A stretch of 64,000 nt of DNA, taken from the NCBI GenBank assembly GCA_013180625.2, contig SNVD02002577.1:744001-808000 (forward strand). The letters are read 5' to 3'. Position 1 is the first letter of the stretch. Every line of letters starts with the position of its first letter. The translations under genes and the position numbers were made by a program. The notes beneath the pieces are model-generated. The model worked only from the letters and a program-made list of their open reading frames with translations. It did not search any database and had not been told where the DNA came from. The stretch is from Boswellia sacra (Eukaryota; Streptophyta; Magnoliopsida; Sapindales; Burseraceae). Shown piece by piece: positions 34,475 through 47,209 of this stretch.

Positions 34475-37400
34475 TTGTATTCAATTTGTTCGCTTAATAT
34501 ATAGAACTCATATTAATTTGGTTGAATTTTCAAAGGGAGAAATTAATTAACCTTTCAGGAAGAAACAAAAAGAATTTGATTATCGTTTCTTTTTAATTTT
34601 CCTTTACTCTTCATATTAATTCTCCTTTTAGGGTTATATAATTGTAACTTCGTTCTCTTTTTATGTTTATCCATATAATTTCCAAAATACATCTAGTAAT
34701 ATGAGATATTGTGTATGTATATTTTAAAATCGAATACTATACCAAGATTATGGGGTGTGAATGTAGCTCTCAATTTAGAACTTGGTGAGCGAGGGAAAGG
34801 TTGAGGATTTTTGTGTACCCAAAAAACTGTGTCTGTATTTTTTGTTTCTGTGCATGCTTTGAGGTCATCATTCGTGCACCTGTTTGTCCAAACTGTATAT
34901 TCTTTGTTTACTTTAGTGTTTATTATTTGTTCTTATTTAATCAATGTTACCTCTATCCTATTGTAGTGGCTCCTCCAGACAAGTTGTATGTTGGCTGCCT
35001 GAGCAAACAGGCTTCAAAAAAGGAAATTGAGGAAGTATGCTCCTTATTCTTTGAACATTTATGTGTCCCTAAGTTAATAAAATAAGTGGCATCCACTGTT
35101 TTGGTGATTTTTCTTAAAAATATGCATGCATGAAAGGGTTTTTAGGAGGAGTACATATGATAATAAAAGTAACAATTATTGCCTTTGCACATAATGTAGC
35201 ACCTCTTGAGTGTGATGAACAGAAAATTTTGAAGGAACTAAAATATTGATGTATGAGATTTGGTGTCCAGTTTATGAAGGATTATAGCAAATGAATGTAG
35301 GTTTTTTATAATTATTATTATTACTATTTAAAAAGTTAAGACTTGTATTAATAGGGTAAAGAGTGTACTAGATGTCCACATAAACAAGGATGCCTTGAGA
35401 GTAAAATCAATTATAAAATAGAGTATATAATTCTTTATCACTATAAAAGTAACCTTAACCCCTAGTGCCAAGCACCTCAAACAAAATAAATAGCTAAAAA
35501 CCCCTTCCTTATTGCTATTTATAAATATGGAATTGTTATGGCTAAACATGTAAGTCATTTTCAGATAGAAAATAAGCCTTCTTGTACTTTAAGGACTGAA
35601 TGCTGGTTCCAGGGATAAGGTGCTCGTTGAAGAAGACAAAAATTTCTGTGTATATGAGCATGCACACAAGATTAATTTTTGTTATATTCTCACTTTATGC
35701 ATCTAAGAACATGTGAATCATATAGGAATATTTTGTGTCAGATATTTGCACCTTACGGTCACATTGAAGATATCTACATTGTTCGTGACGATCAGAAGCA
35801 AAGTCGTGGTTTGTCCAACTTCTCATATTTTTGCTTTATGCCTTCCTTAAATCAAGCACACTGGTATGGACAAAATATTGGATGGAAATTTTGGCTCTTG
35901 TGCTTCATGAAAAGTTAAATACTATGGGGGTTGTTTTTCTAGTTAAAGTAGCTCCTACATATTGGCCCCTGTTTTTTTTTTTTTTGGTAATCATGTGTGC
36001 AACACTTTCCTTGTGGTCTTGCGCCCTTGAAGGGTGAGACAAGAAAGAACAGAAAGAAAGCTGGATGATCCATCTATTTGTTTCAGTCACAGTTGCTGTG
36101 CATGAATTGGTGACTTATGTATCAAAGACCTTCTATTTGACTTTGTACTTATTGCTGTTTTACTGCCACAAGTATGTCCCATAGTTTCTGATTGAAAGTT
36201 TAGAAGTATCATATATTTTGTGTTCGAGCATTCCTTTGCATTTGTTCTGAGATAGATTTTGTACTTTTTGAAGGTTGTGGATTTGTTCAATTTTCTCATA
36301 GAGATATGGCACTGGCAGCAATCAAAGGATTAAATGGAATTTATACGATGAGAGTAATGTGTATTTAATATTTTTACTTGTACCACTACTTTGTTTATAT
36401 TGAAGGTTATTGAATTATCTTTTATCCCGTTCCATTTTAGGGTTCAGATCAACCATTGATTGTTCGTATTGCAGATCCTAAAAAACCCAGGACTGGAGAA
36501 CAAAGGTTTTGCTTCTTTGGTTTCTTTTTACCTTATCAATTTTTGTGGGAGTTAAGAATCATGTGTTGTATGTTCTTTGAGATTTAAGTCAATTTATTTA
36601 ATTTTTAATTTTGATCATGTCATTGCTAGTTATTTAATTAGTCCTCTGTACAACATTTATTCTCACTCTCTCTTGATGTGGTCTTCTGGTTCATATTTGT
36701 ATTTTCTTTTGATTAATCATCAATACAATTTTTTGTTTCTTATTGAAAAAAAAAAAATCTATTGTTTGAAATTTGCTGGTTAATGGTTTATGCCAATTTC
36801 TTTTAGTGAATAGTCTGTGCTACAATAAATCGTGATTGCATTTGTCTGCTTCAATATTGGTGTCAATGATATATCATTTGCCTGATATCCAACTTGTCCA
36901 AGTTCAGTTAATTTTTGATCTCACATCTTTGTGTAATGCACATGTGCACACACTAATAATCATGATGCTGTCTAGGCCTTGGTCAACTCCCAAGCTGAGT
37001 TGGCCAACATTTGAGTCTCATTTAGGGGTAAAACATTTCTTAAGAACAATAAGATTTCATCCATGTGCAGTTGGAAGCTTTGTTGCAATAATCTTGTTAA
37101 CATTAACTCATTGTTTGACTTCCTCTCTCTCTCTCTCTCTCTCTCTGTCTCTGCTTCAAGGGGTAATCATGCTTTTGGTAATCCAAGTTTTGCTCCCAAT
37201 TCTCAAGAACCTGTGAGGTATTTTATACCGCAAATCTTCTCTTTGCCTTCTCGATTTTCATGTCAAATAGAATTAGTTAAATATCTATTCCTTCGGTTTA
37301 CATGTTACAGACCAACACCCAATCTTGGCAATTTAATGGGAGGTCATATGTTCCCTAACGCTTCATATCCTTTGCAACATGTACCCACAAGTTCACAGCC

Positions 37401-40056
37401 ACCAGCTTTTTCTCACTGGGCAAACCAAGAACCTGCTGTCTGTAGTGTTACACAACCAGCACATCCTTTGCAACAGCAACCATCTACACAATTGGCACAG
37501 GTGCCATTGCAACAGATACACACTCCTCAGCAAAATTCTCAATCATCCCAATCTGAGAGGCAGAAAAAGTTGCCTTTGAGACACCCGGTAGCTCAAAATT
37601 TAGAGCAGCCACAGAATTCTCAGGTTACTAGGCGTGAGGTACTAAATATATGGTACATATGTCTAAACCTCAAAAAGGGAATGCAAGATATCAATGTGGT
37701 TTCAAGAAATTTGATGAGTAATGCTATACTTACAAAGTCTATATTTAAAGGTTGTGTACAAAGTTGATTTGGCATCACTCATTTAAAGCCATATAACTCA
37801 TCAGCATTTATTACATTGGCTTTTTATATTCATCCTTTCGTTCACTTAATGCCACATCAACTTTGTAAATAAACTTTGTATATAGACTTTGTGGGTGTAA
37901 AATTATTGAAATTTGATTAGGTTGGTTTGCATAGTGAAAACAGGCGTGCTCTAGTGAAATGCTATGAGAACAACTTGCTGGAGCCCTCATTTCCTTGTAT
38001 TACATGTTTTTGAATCTTAGAAAAGGTTGAAAATAACAGTTCTTAGATCTTGGTAAAAAATGAAGTCTAGATCATGCATAAGGGATTCTCAAGATGGATG
38101 GATCAAGTATCAACAAAGCCACCTTTCAATGATGCTGAGCTTTGGCTTGCCTGAGAACATCTAGTTGATGCTTAATAGTGGTTAACAATAAGCTTACTTA
38201 TATGCATTGTCCTACCATAGTTGTGTTAAAGATCTTTCAGTGTCCTTTATGTGGTTAGTAATGCCTGCAGTTTCTAAAAGAACTAATTTAACTTCAAATA
38301 GGACTGCATCATGCTTTTTTCTTTCTTCTCATCTTAGATTTTGAATTGCTTTTGACCTGGTATTAGAGTGTTTGGAGTAGCTGATATATGTGCGTTATGC
38401 ATTTCTGCACTCTGCAGTCTCCAAGGACTGGAAGCAATCCTCGGACAAGTGCAATAAGTTTGTCCGTATCTGCTGTACCTCAAAGTCCAGACACAGCAGG
38501 TTCTCTAGAGTGTGACTGGAGTGAACATACTTGCCCTGATGGACACAAGTACTATTACAATTGTGTCACCTGTGAAAGTAAAGTGAGCTTTCTACCTTAA
38601 ACATCGTCCACCCTGATGTTCTTTTTTTTTTTTAAAATAATCTGAGGACATAAAAAATTGATCAACAGTGGGATAAGCCTGAGGAATATATTCTATTTAA
38701 GGAACAGTTACAGAAACAGAAAAAGCTGCAAAATCCAAGTCAACAATCTTCATCTCAGTTGTCAGTTCTTTCCACCCAAGAAGTTACTCAAACCCAAGAC
38801 ATGCAGCATCAGTTTAATTTCTTCCATCAAAATATTCAACTCCAACAACCTTCCATCTCTGGATCAGTAAGTTGTAATTATTGGTTGGTTCATTTATGTT
38901 TTCAGAACTTTGTTCAGTCTGCTGTGTTATTTATCAGGCTTACGCTGCTTCCTTTCAAAAGAGAATTGGTGCAAAATTTTGGTTGGGAGAATTATATGCT
39001 TTATCTATTATGTTTGATAGCATTGATGTTGACCATTGTGCTTGGCACCTTATTCAAATTAATAACTAAAAAATCCGAGTTGGTTAGTAAAAACAAAAAA
39101 TGTAGACAAGCGATTTTCCTTGCATAGAGTGAAATGTTTCTGCTTGGTCTGGAAGCTTGATAGCACATAAAGAATGTCATGATAATTAATGTTACTTGTC
39201 TGATGATTTGTCTTTACTGCTTCAAGTTTTAAGATCCATTATTGAAAGGCCATTGATGGTTGATCTTGGAGACTTAGTAACTCTTATATAATCATGGTGG
39301 TTGAACTAGATATGCTTTAATAATTTTGTTGCTTGTGTTTTTGTGCTATTTTTTTTTTTGGGTGTTCTTTTTATATCTTTGTCTTTTGTTTAGAATGCTG
39401 CAACTTTACTTCCTTGAGTTAATTGGACTTGTCTAGGCCTTTAATTTGAACTTGTTAACTTCAAATTTTCGTAGTTGTCTTGACACTGATTATCAGTCAA
39501 CTGTCCTTGAATTATGCATGGTCCAATGTAAATTTTCAATAAGTTGGTTAATTACATTAACTAGTCATCAGTTTTGCAATATAATTGGTAAACTGTTAGA
39601 TATGTGCAACAAGTCGATTTGCCTTTTGGATGATTTGTTTCAATCATGTTCTCTGATGTTGAGATATAGCCTATTGCGCGTTGCCATGGTTATTATAGCA
39701 AAAACTGGATATATTCTAGTACCATTTTTGGATTTTGGTGTGGTCAGATTATGTTCTCTGTTATACAGTACAGTCTTTTGTGTGTAGCAATTGGTTATTA
39801 TGGCTCAACACTGGATACATTCTAGTACCATATTTTGGATATCAATGATGGGTGATTAGGTGTACGTTTGTGTCTGGTCACATATCATAGGGTTTCTGTT
39901 TAGGAACTTAGACATTAGGTATTAAAAACACTTCTTTCATTGACCACTTGGTGTTAATGATTAGCTTCAATTCAATTTTCTGTGATTCTTCAGGAACTGG
40001 ATCATCTGCAAGTACAGTCAGAAACTGGCCCAGTAATTGACCCAACCTGTGTTTAA
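31941..40056 (+). CDS. FCA-like RNA-binding protein (two RRMs and a WW domain)
   Basis: Fourteen exons: 31941-32193, 32441-32511, 32707-32785, 33937-34019, 34106-34157, 34967-35034, 35742-35808, 36274-36353, 36441-36505, 37161-37217, 37311-37638, 38418-38582, 38669-38866 and 39994-40056. All phases agree; the product is 542 aa. RRM1 is about residues 93-175 (KLYVATVP, GYCFVKYMTF) and RRM2 about 185-273 (KLYVGCLS, GCGFVQFSHRD). A Gln/Pro-rich linker follows, then a WW domain at about 433-463 (W435, YYY, W457, KPEEY). This is the order of the flowering regulator FCA. The short N-terminus and divergent RRMs resemble the FCA paralogue of the At2g47310 type (from memory), so a role in RNA 3'-end processing or flowering is only inferred. 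The short final exon ends VIDPTCV and TAA. Confidence 0.88.
34433..34474. repeat. (ATT)n microsatellite in an intron of the FCA-like gene
   Basis: About 14 uninterrupted trinucleotide units between exons 5 and 6. A likely length polymorphism. Confidence 0.95.
37121..37152 (+). repeat. (TC)n tract forming the polypyrimidine tract before exon 10
   Basis: A TC dinucleotide run ends 8 bases before the AG acceptor at 37159-37160 of the FCA-like gene. It therefore serves as the polypyrimidine tract of that splice site while being a microsatellite. Confidence 0.85.
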
Positions 40057-42462
40057 CAGATAACACGGGTTAATTTTTTTGGTAATTGATCCTCAACGAG
40101 GCTAAAGTTCTGTGACTTTTTTTTCTTTTTTTTCCTTCTCTTTGTTGTAATTGATCCCCACTGTGAACCAAATTTCAATCTTGCATGTTATTGTCGCATT
40201 GGCTTTGGATAGCTCCACCTTGGATTTTAATTCCTGATGTTATCTTTTAAAGAATTCAATTATAAACTACAAACTGCAGGTTTAATCTGAGAAAGCTGCA
40301 GAGAGATGCATTTTACTCTTTGAGCAAAGTCTAATTATAGTAAGTCGATATGCACACACATATTATGGACATCATTGGTTAGTCAGAATCATTGTACAGT
40401 TTCTATTGTGTTAGCTATATGAGAACTGTCAACCATATTATAACTACTATCATCAAAATTCATGGCGACCTTTGGCGCAAGTGAACTATTTACCTAGTCC
40501 TCGTTCAGTCTTCATTTATTGTTATTTTTTCTTCTTAGTCTTAAATGTAAATTTTGAGTTCCCCATATCTAAAATCCACCTGTAGAGTAACAGGTAGGAT
40601 TGCTCTTCCTCCAAATTTTGGCATCTGTATTTGTTCATCTGCAGTTGGTTATATTGCTAAAACAAGTCAAATGTAGGGTATTTATTGAAGAAATAAAGTG
40701 AAAGGGTTTTAAAAGTGTGCACATACCAGATGCCGGTGGATCACTATGGTCATTTCTTTGCAATTGATTTTATTGAGCATATACGTAATTTAATTTTGCC
40801 AATAGTTGTTCTTTATTTCTTTGAGATGTACCATAAGGAATTTAATGTTATTATTGTTTTGGCTTGATAATGCTATGTAGATGAGTTCCAGGTAGAGGCA
40901 ATGGTAGCATGTGACATTTACTACAAAGTTAGGTGGCATATTCAGTTGTTACTTATGTTTAGTTTCCCAAATAATGTTTGTGTATATATAACAATTACTA
41001 CGGCCTCTTTTCCAACATTACTGGACTTGTGGAAAATGCATGGAAATCAATTATGCTATAGTTATTAGGTTTATTTATGGAGTTTTTGATATTAAGATAA
41101 TGTCTTGCAGTTTTTGCAAGTTTGTCTGCCATACATACCTGATGTAGAGCTGTTTCACTTGATGTACTTTTTCTTTGGGAGCACTACGCGTTTATAAAGA
41201 GGCCCAAACCAATTAACTTTCTTGTGAAGGACGGAAGTGCGTTTTCATATGAGCTTCCTTTAAGGTGGGTGTGAACTTGACAAGAAAACATCAGATTTTC
41301 TCGAGGTCCGTCCTGTTGGTTGCAATCCATATTATAGCCTTAGATTGTCTCTGTCGGAATGTTGGGTGATGATGCTTCGATTGATTGGCATAATTGCCAA
41401 CACCTCTCCATTTGTTGCAATCGTCAATTCTCCTATCGTTTGACCAAGAAAGGAGCTGTTGTAGTTAGATAAATTCCCGTCATTTGGTTGATGCTGATCA
41501 TTGAGTGGAGGCTCACTATTAGGCTTCTGCCAAGGCAAGAATCTTAACATCGAGATCTGCCCTTTAATGAAGTAACAACTCTTATTGGTTCCGAAGTTGA
41601 ATTTCGTGGTTGGTTCTTCCGAAAATTTCATTAATAAAAACAGGGACATAACATGGTGAAGCATTTGGTCAATAATGCGCTAGCAATGACAATCTTCCAT
41701 AACAAATTACCTTCCTGTGGATAAACATCCCAGCATTAACAAAGTTTTACGTGTCAATAAACCTAAATTATTAAAGATTTGGTCAAAGTGCAAAAGCAAG
41801 ATCCGCAGTGTATCTTCGTTTAATAAACCACAATCTCCCAGTAATTTTCAGCCAAACAAATCCATGAATGGGTTGCGGTGCATATACATTCTCAAGGTAT
41901 AAGGACAGTTCTGCATTAAAACAGGTTACAAGTGGGATGAGAGTGAGAGTGTACGAGTCTTTCATGTATCCCCTCAGCATACCCAGAGACAGCACATTAA
42001 TTAACCTCACCAAATTCACCCATTGGAGCCTCTTTTTAAAGAAAAAAATTGGCTTTGTGGATTCCCAGACAGGGAAAAGCTCAAAAGGTCATATTAATTG
42101 TTCTCCGGAGGGAACTCCAGCTCTCACACTGCTTGACTAAAGTACTCTCCATGAAATCAATGAACATTCCTTCGACGAGAGAAACAAAGTAATAAGACAA
42201 AGGATGGGGTCGGAACTCTGGTGTATAATCTCTACAACGCAAAAGCACAAATACGCAAAGAAAAGGAAAAAATAATTTAAGCCCAAAGAAAGAAACTATC
42301 TCCTGCAATGGATCAAAAACCCATGTTACAGTGATCATAATAACGGTTCCAGTATAAGCTAGGTAAGATCAGCTCCTTTCAACCAGAAGAGTACACATCC
42401 ATTAGCTATGGAGTGATTTCCATCTACACCTTGTACAAAAGTCAGTAAGTGAACTACATAAA
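40057..42462. other. Region between the convergent FCA-like and WRKY genes
   Basis: Contains the 3' regions of both genes. A minus-strand open stretch at 41332-41664 (110 codons, beginning MLHHVMSLFLLMKF) matches nothing I know and lacks splice or promoter support. The part from about 41870 to 42462 is probably the WRKY 3' untranslated region or simply unique sequence. Confidence 0.4.
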
Positions 42463-43754
42463 CTAATCTTCCTTTAGCATATGTGAGGGAAGGATGTCCT
42501 GAAGAAGACCGTGATCTTTGAACAACGAGGGTCCAGAGGCGCAGAAACGCCGATCTCGAAGAAAAACAGCATTTGTTGAACCACTGCAACCAAAATTCAT
42601 AGGCAAGAAGGTATTGACAAAGGGCTGTTGATGATGTTGTTGATAATGAGATAATGCCCCCTGCATCGGCACAGCAAAAGTGGATCCAACACCGACAGCG
42701 TTCCCCGGAGGAACTCCGGCGTGGCTTGGACGCGGTAGGAGTGGGCTTGGATGGGTGTGTTGGCCCTCATAAGTGGTCACTACAATGCTTGGATCACTGA
42801 AAGATCTCTCTACTCTTTTCTTCACATTGCATGATGCGCTGGTGCAACGATAGTAACTCCTGAATCGATCGAGAGACAAAGAATATAATGCCAAGTCTTT
42901 TAGTACCAGATATTAAACGGAGATGGGATCGAGTAGATACCATGAAAAAAATGAGTTCACATTGAAGTTAGTACCTAGGAAAGGGGCTGTCCTTCACAGC
43001 TTTTTGACCGTACTTTCTCCATCTGTATCCATCTTCTAGATGATCAACCTCGCTCTTTGTCATGAACGCGAATCTCGGCTCTCTCTGTCGTTTCTGATTT
43101 GTCTTCTTGGGTTTCAACCTAGCCACACAAACACAGAAAACCAAACAAAATTTACATCAGCGAATTCTTATCTTCAAATCGCATATCACGGAAGCCCCAT
43201 TTCTTTTCTAAACCATATCAGCAAATGTGCTGCTTCTCCGTAAAATCGATCGATAAAACACATAACATAAAATTTTTTTTATTAAAACAAAAACATAAAA
43301 TTTCTTTATTAAAACAAAAAACTCCTTTACAAGTCCTCAAAAGTCTTTCTTTAAAGCAGAAAATCAACACAAAAAATAATAGTATAAAAACTCACAGTTT
43401 CTTTGACTTCTGTTGATCCTCTTCCTGTTCTTCAGCTTTAACCTGCTCTTCATTCACAGCCTCACTTGATGCCGACGAAATAGACGAAGAGTTAGGTGTC
43501 GCAGGCTGATTATTCAACAACTCAGGAGATTCGGTCTTAGTAACAGCCGTTGGATCATTTGGAGATGGTACCATAGACGGTACCTGTGGCTGTACCATAT
43601 CAAGAAGGGAAGAACCAAAGTCTTGAATACCAAGTAGCTCCATAAACCCTAATGAGCTCTTCTCTCCCTCAGTGAACTCAAATAACGGGAAACTATTTGA
43701 TAGATGATCAGGACATGATGAGCCCTCCATTTTTAAAGCTTCTTTTCTCTCCAT
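42463..43754 (-). CDS. WRKY transcription factor, group IIc
   Basis: Three exons on the minus strand: 43754-43396, 43118-42975 and 42859-42463; 359+144+397 nt = 299 aa. The DNA-binding domain has WRKYGQK at 153-159 and a C2H2 zinc finger, C173-X4-C178-X23-H202-X-H204. This spacing and the single domain define group IIc. The intron inside the domain, after FPR at the residue 168 codon, is the classical position for WRKY genes. The N-terminus carries a Ser/Pro-rich part and an acidic Glu/Gln stretch (about 100-118), a possible activation region. The tail ends [17 protein letters not shown], as in the WRKY23/48/68 group (from memory), members of which act in stress and auxin or defence responses. 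The ATG at 43754 begins [13 protein letters not shown]; the ATG nine codons later is an alternative start. Confidence 0.93.
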
Positions 43755-43886
43755 CAATTAAAACTTCTTCAAACTCTTCATTCAGAGAAGATATGGAAAG
43801 GGGAAAAAAATAGAGAGAAAGAAAGGGAAAAAGAGTAGTGAAGCTTGTGAAGTGTTAAACAGAGAGAGCAGCGTAGGGTATGATCT

Positions 43887-43894
43887 GGTTTATA
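43887..43894 (-). promoter_or_regulatory. Putative TATA box of the WRKY gene
   Basis: TTATAAAC on the minus strand, about 135 bp upstream of the start codon. It is followed toward the gene by CT-rich leader sequence, a usual plant arrangement. Confidence 0.5.
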
Positions 43895-43987
43895 AGGTAG
43901 GTGAGAGAGAGAGAGAGATCAGTGTAGAAGCGAACGAGAGAGACTTGTCCAATGGTAATAGTAGGGTTGGCTAAGTGGCAACAAAGC

Positions 43988-44109
43988 TTGACCGGTAATT
44001 GTAGGTCAACATTTTGTACGGACAAAAACAATACCGGTGGCATATTCAATGCATGAGTTTAGTGGTAGTCCGACAGACTGGTCGATGCTTTCATACGTAG
44101 ATTTTGACC
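43988..44109. promoter_or_regulatory. Three W-box cores upstream of the WRKY gene
   Basis: TTGACC occurs at 43988-43993 and 44104-44109 on the plus strand and at 44004-44009 on the minus strand, 234-355 bp upstream of the start codon. TTGAC(C/T) is the binding site of WRKY proteins, so auto- or cross-regulation is plausible. Confidence 0.6.
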
Positions 44110-45949
44110 CGTTAACTGGTTCGATGAGTGTGAACGGGGTCGAGCTACAAGTGAGATTCTTACGGCGTAAATGCCTTTCGTTTTGGAAACTCAACTCGCT
44201 CGTGTGTGCATGAGCATGGCATATATCAATATGAATAATAATCAAAGAGAGCACAAGTCATGATCAAATAAAATGAATCCTCTTAAGATATTCGCTTTTC
44301 TTTTTTCATTTAATTTTGTTGTTTCACTTATATCTTGAGAAGCTTCTTCTTATCTTTTAGACCTAGACTAGATTTTTTTTTTTTTAATTTAATCTACTCT
44401 ACAAAGTAATCAAGTAGGGACTAGCTTGCACTAAATTACCTACTATATCTTAAATCATATATTTCAGAGGTAAAAAAGCTCCATTACATCAAGGGTAGTT
44501 CTAAAAAAATAAGCATAGCCGTATATAGCAGAAAATAAATAATAATTTTCGGTCTGAAACTTTGAATGATTCGAACTGTGGGTGATTTATAAATTAAATT
44601 GCATGGGTACTTGTACTTGTGAATTGAAATTCTGTTTTATATAATCAAGAAAGTTTAATTAATACTAGTGGATCAAATCAAACTCACTTTTGGCGGGTTC
44701 TTTGGTAAACTAAAAAGGAACTAAAGCTGGAAGGAAATCAATGAACCTGAACTCGGAATAAGATTCAATACAGTTAAAGGTGTGAAAAAGGTTTTATTAT
44801 AAATGATGCAATATTATGCTTGATCATACTCATTCATTATATATATTATAGTCTTCTCGTCGGCGATAATCAATGGTTGCTTTTTTCTTTATGTTTTTTA
44901 ATTTTATCTTTTTTTTTTTTGTTTCGTGGAGAATGCAAATTAGGGGGGCTAAAGAAATTAAAAGGCAAAAAAAGAGGAGATGACATTAAAATTCGATTTG
45001 TAAATACACTCTTTCAGTGAAAACATTGTGGAAAAGTTGATGCACGTGTGGTATACAATGAGACATGAACCGCACGCTGACATAATTTGCGTGTAAGCTA
45101 TTCTTACCTTTGCATGCCTCAATTATTTGGTTTCTTCTTTTGCTTTTCGTTTATGGTAAAATTTTAATTAAACTTCTTCTCTTCTCTTACCATGTGTTAT
45201 TATCTGCTTCTGGAAACATGATCGTTCACATTATAAACAGCATCATTGACTGTTGTCTTTTCATTCTGTACAAGAAAATTTACATTTATGTATAGATCAA
45301 TCATCAATGGTCTATTTCCATCCATGCTGGCTTAGAATTATTGATGAGCGAGGTTCCTCTTTTTCTTTTTTCTTTTTTTCTCATGCAATTTATTTATTCT
45401 TTAAAATTGAAATATTACGTGGGGTTTCCTCCTTGATATCAATTATTTAATACTTCGAAAAAAAAAAGGCACACATGCATGACAACGAAAAAAATTTGTT
45501 TAATGCTTCTTCCATGAATTTATCAAGTATAAATTGTATAAATATGATCAGCAGTTACGTGCTAGCTAGCTTCATCATTAGTTATTGACGACTTTAATCT
45601 CAATAATCGCCGGTCCGTGATTCATTTAACTTCAAGGGTATGTATCATATTCATATATGATTTGTTCGAACTTTGACTGAACTAATTGATGATCAATTAT
45701 GGATTAATATTCATACATGGCATTAGCGCATTGCACGCACGTAATTCTCTAATTCACCACTCATCGTTTTGGGATTTTCCGTAAAGGAACATCTCATCAA
45801 TGGCCATCTAATCAAATTATCTTTAAAATCATCATCCTTTTCACCATTTAAAAGCTAAAGATACTCACAGAAACCAGGAGACGTGAAAGATCTATTGTTA
45901 CTTTGCTTGCTTCTATTTGTTCTCTATATTTATTAAATCATTATTTATC

Positions 45950-45978
45950 GAGAGAGAGAGACAGACAGAGAGAGAGAG
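45950..45978. repeat. (GA)n microsatellite
   Basis: A GA run interrupted once by ACAGACA. Confidence 0.9.
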
Positions 45979-46129
45979 CGCTATTTGTCTTCATATTAGA
46001 AACTTTTTCCAGAAACTAAAGAGAGGAGAAGAGACAAGAGTTTGGCGACACTAAAAAGATTTGCCAAGCAAAATCCAAACCAAGGATTACCCGAAATCAA
46101 TGTAATTAACTATAGCTCCTTATAACGCG

Positions 46130-46375
46130 AAACCTAAGCTTGCCACGATACACGGCCCGGTGTCGCCATCGTAGCCCTTCACATCGATGCTCGAGCCAGC
46201 ATTGAGGCCGCTGGCCTTTCGTTATCTCACACGTGTTCAATTATCTTATGTGCTCATTACCCTTTAATGGGTCCCGCAGACACACCGCCACCATTCACGT
46301 GTATGATCCAACGGTCATCTTGTCCACGCACATGATATCACAAGTACGTGCCCTCTATCTACGCCGTGAGTTTTG
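46130..46375. promoter_or_regulatory. GC-richer island with two G-boxes
   Basis: Within an AT-rich desert this 245-bp stretch is distinctly richer in G and C. It holds two perfect CACGTG motifs (46230-46235 and 46296-46301), a further ACGTG near 46345 and an AACGGTC Myb-like site near 46311. It looks like a promoter or enhancer, but I see no gene start beside it, so the assignment is tentative. Confidence 0.35.
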
Positions 46376-47182
46376 TGCATAATGAGAATCATGCCTTCTG
46401 TAGTTACGTTACAAAATTAAAGGGATCAGCATATCTTAACAGTTGATATTATATATAAAAAAATAAATAAGATAAATTAATAACTCTCTAATTATCAAGA
46501 CAACTTGCTATATATTATATTTATTTATTTTGGTTTCAATAATTGTTCTCAGATTTGATTCATTATTTATACAACTCATCTCAATACTATTTATCACTTT
46601 GTAATATAGAAATTGATTTCAAGTATATTATAGTTTCTTTTTACAAGAAATGCAGGCGTTACATTGTTATTTTTGGTTACTGGAATCCACTAGTGGGAGA
46701 GAAAAAAAGAGAGAGTAGAAGGCAAAAGCTTTAACGCGGTTTTGGAATATTCTAGGGTTTGCTTTCGGAACACGCTCTCAGGATCTTCTGTTCTTTAATT
46801 ATTCTAATAGTAATTTGTGTTTTAATTATACATATATCTCTCTAGCTAGCTAGCTCTGTCCATATTGTTAGTGGAGGGTTTAGTGATTAATAATTTAAAT
46901 ATTATTTGATGATAAAACGAGAGTGAATGAGCAAATAAAGCGTTGGTATGTGACTGTTTGACTAATGTTGTTGCTTCTTGGATACGTTTGGGAGCTCAAA
47001 AAGAGACAAAGAAATGTGACAACACTTTCTAAAGTTTGTTTGTTTTCTTATGAGACTCTTCATCTTCCATTACCATTACCAGCCTAGTTTTGGATTTCGA
47101 GCTCAATATTTCTTCTGACTGTGGTCACGAGTCTCCCCTAATTATTGATCCTATTGGGACTCCGATCAATTTTTATACTTCC

Positions 47183-47209
47183 ATATATATATATATATAT
47201 ATATATATA
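47183..47209. repeat. (TA)n microsatellite
   Basis: Uninterrupted TA dinucleotides. Confidence 0.95.

Noticed and set aside
41332..41664. Minus-strand open stretch of 110 codons between the FCA-like and WRKY genes
   Set aside because: No domain, no splice partner and no conserved motif recognised; length alone is not enough in this AT-rich DNA.
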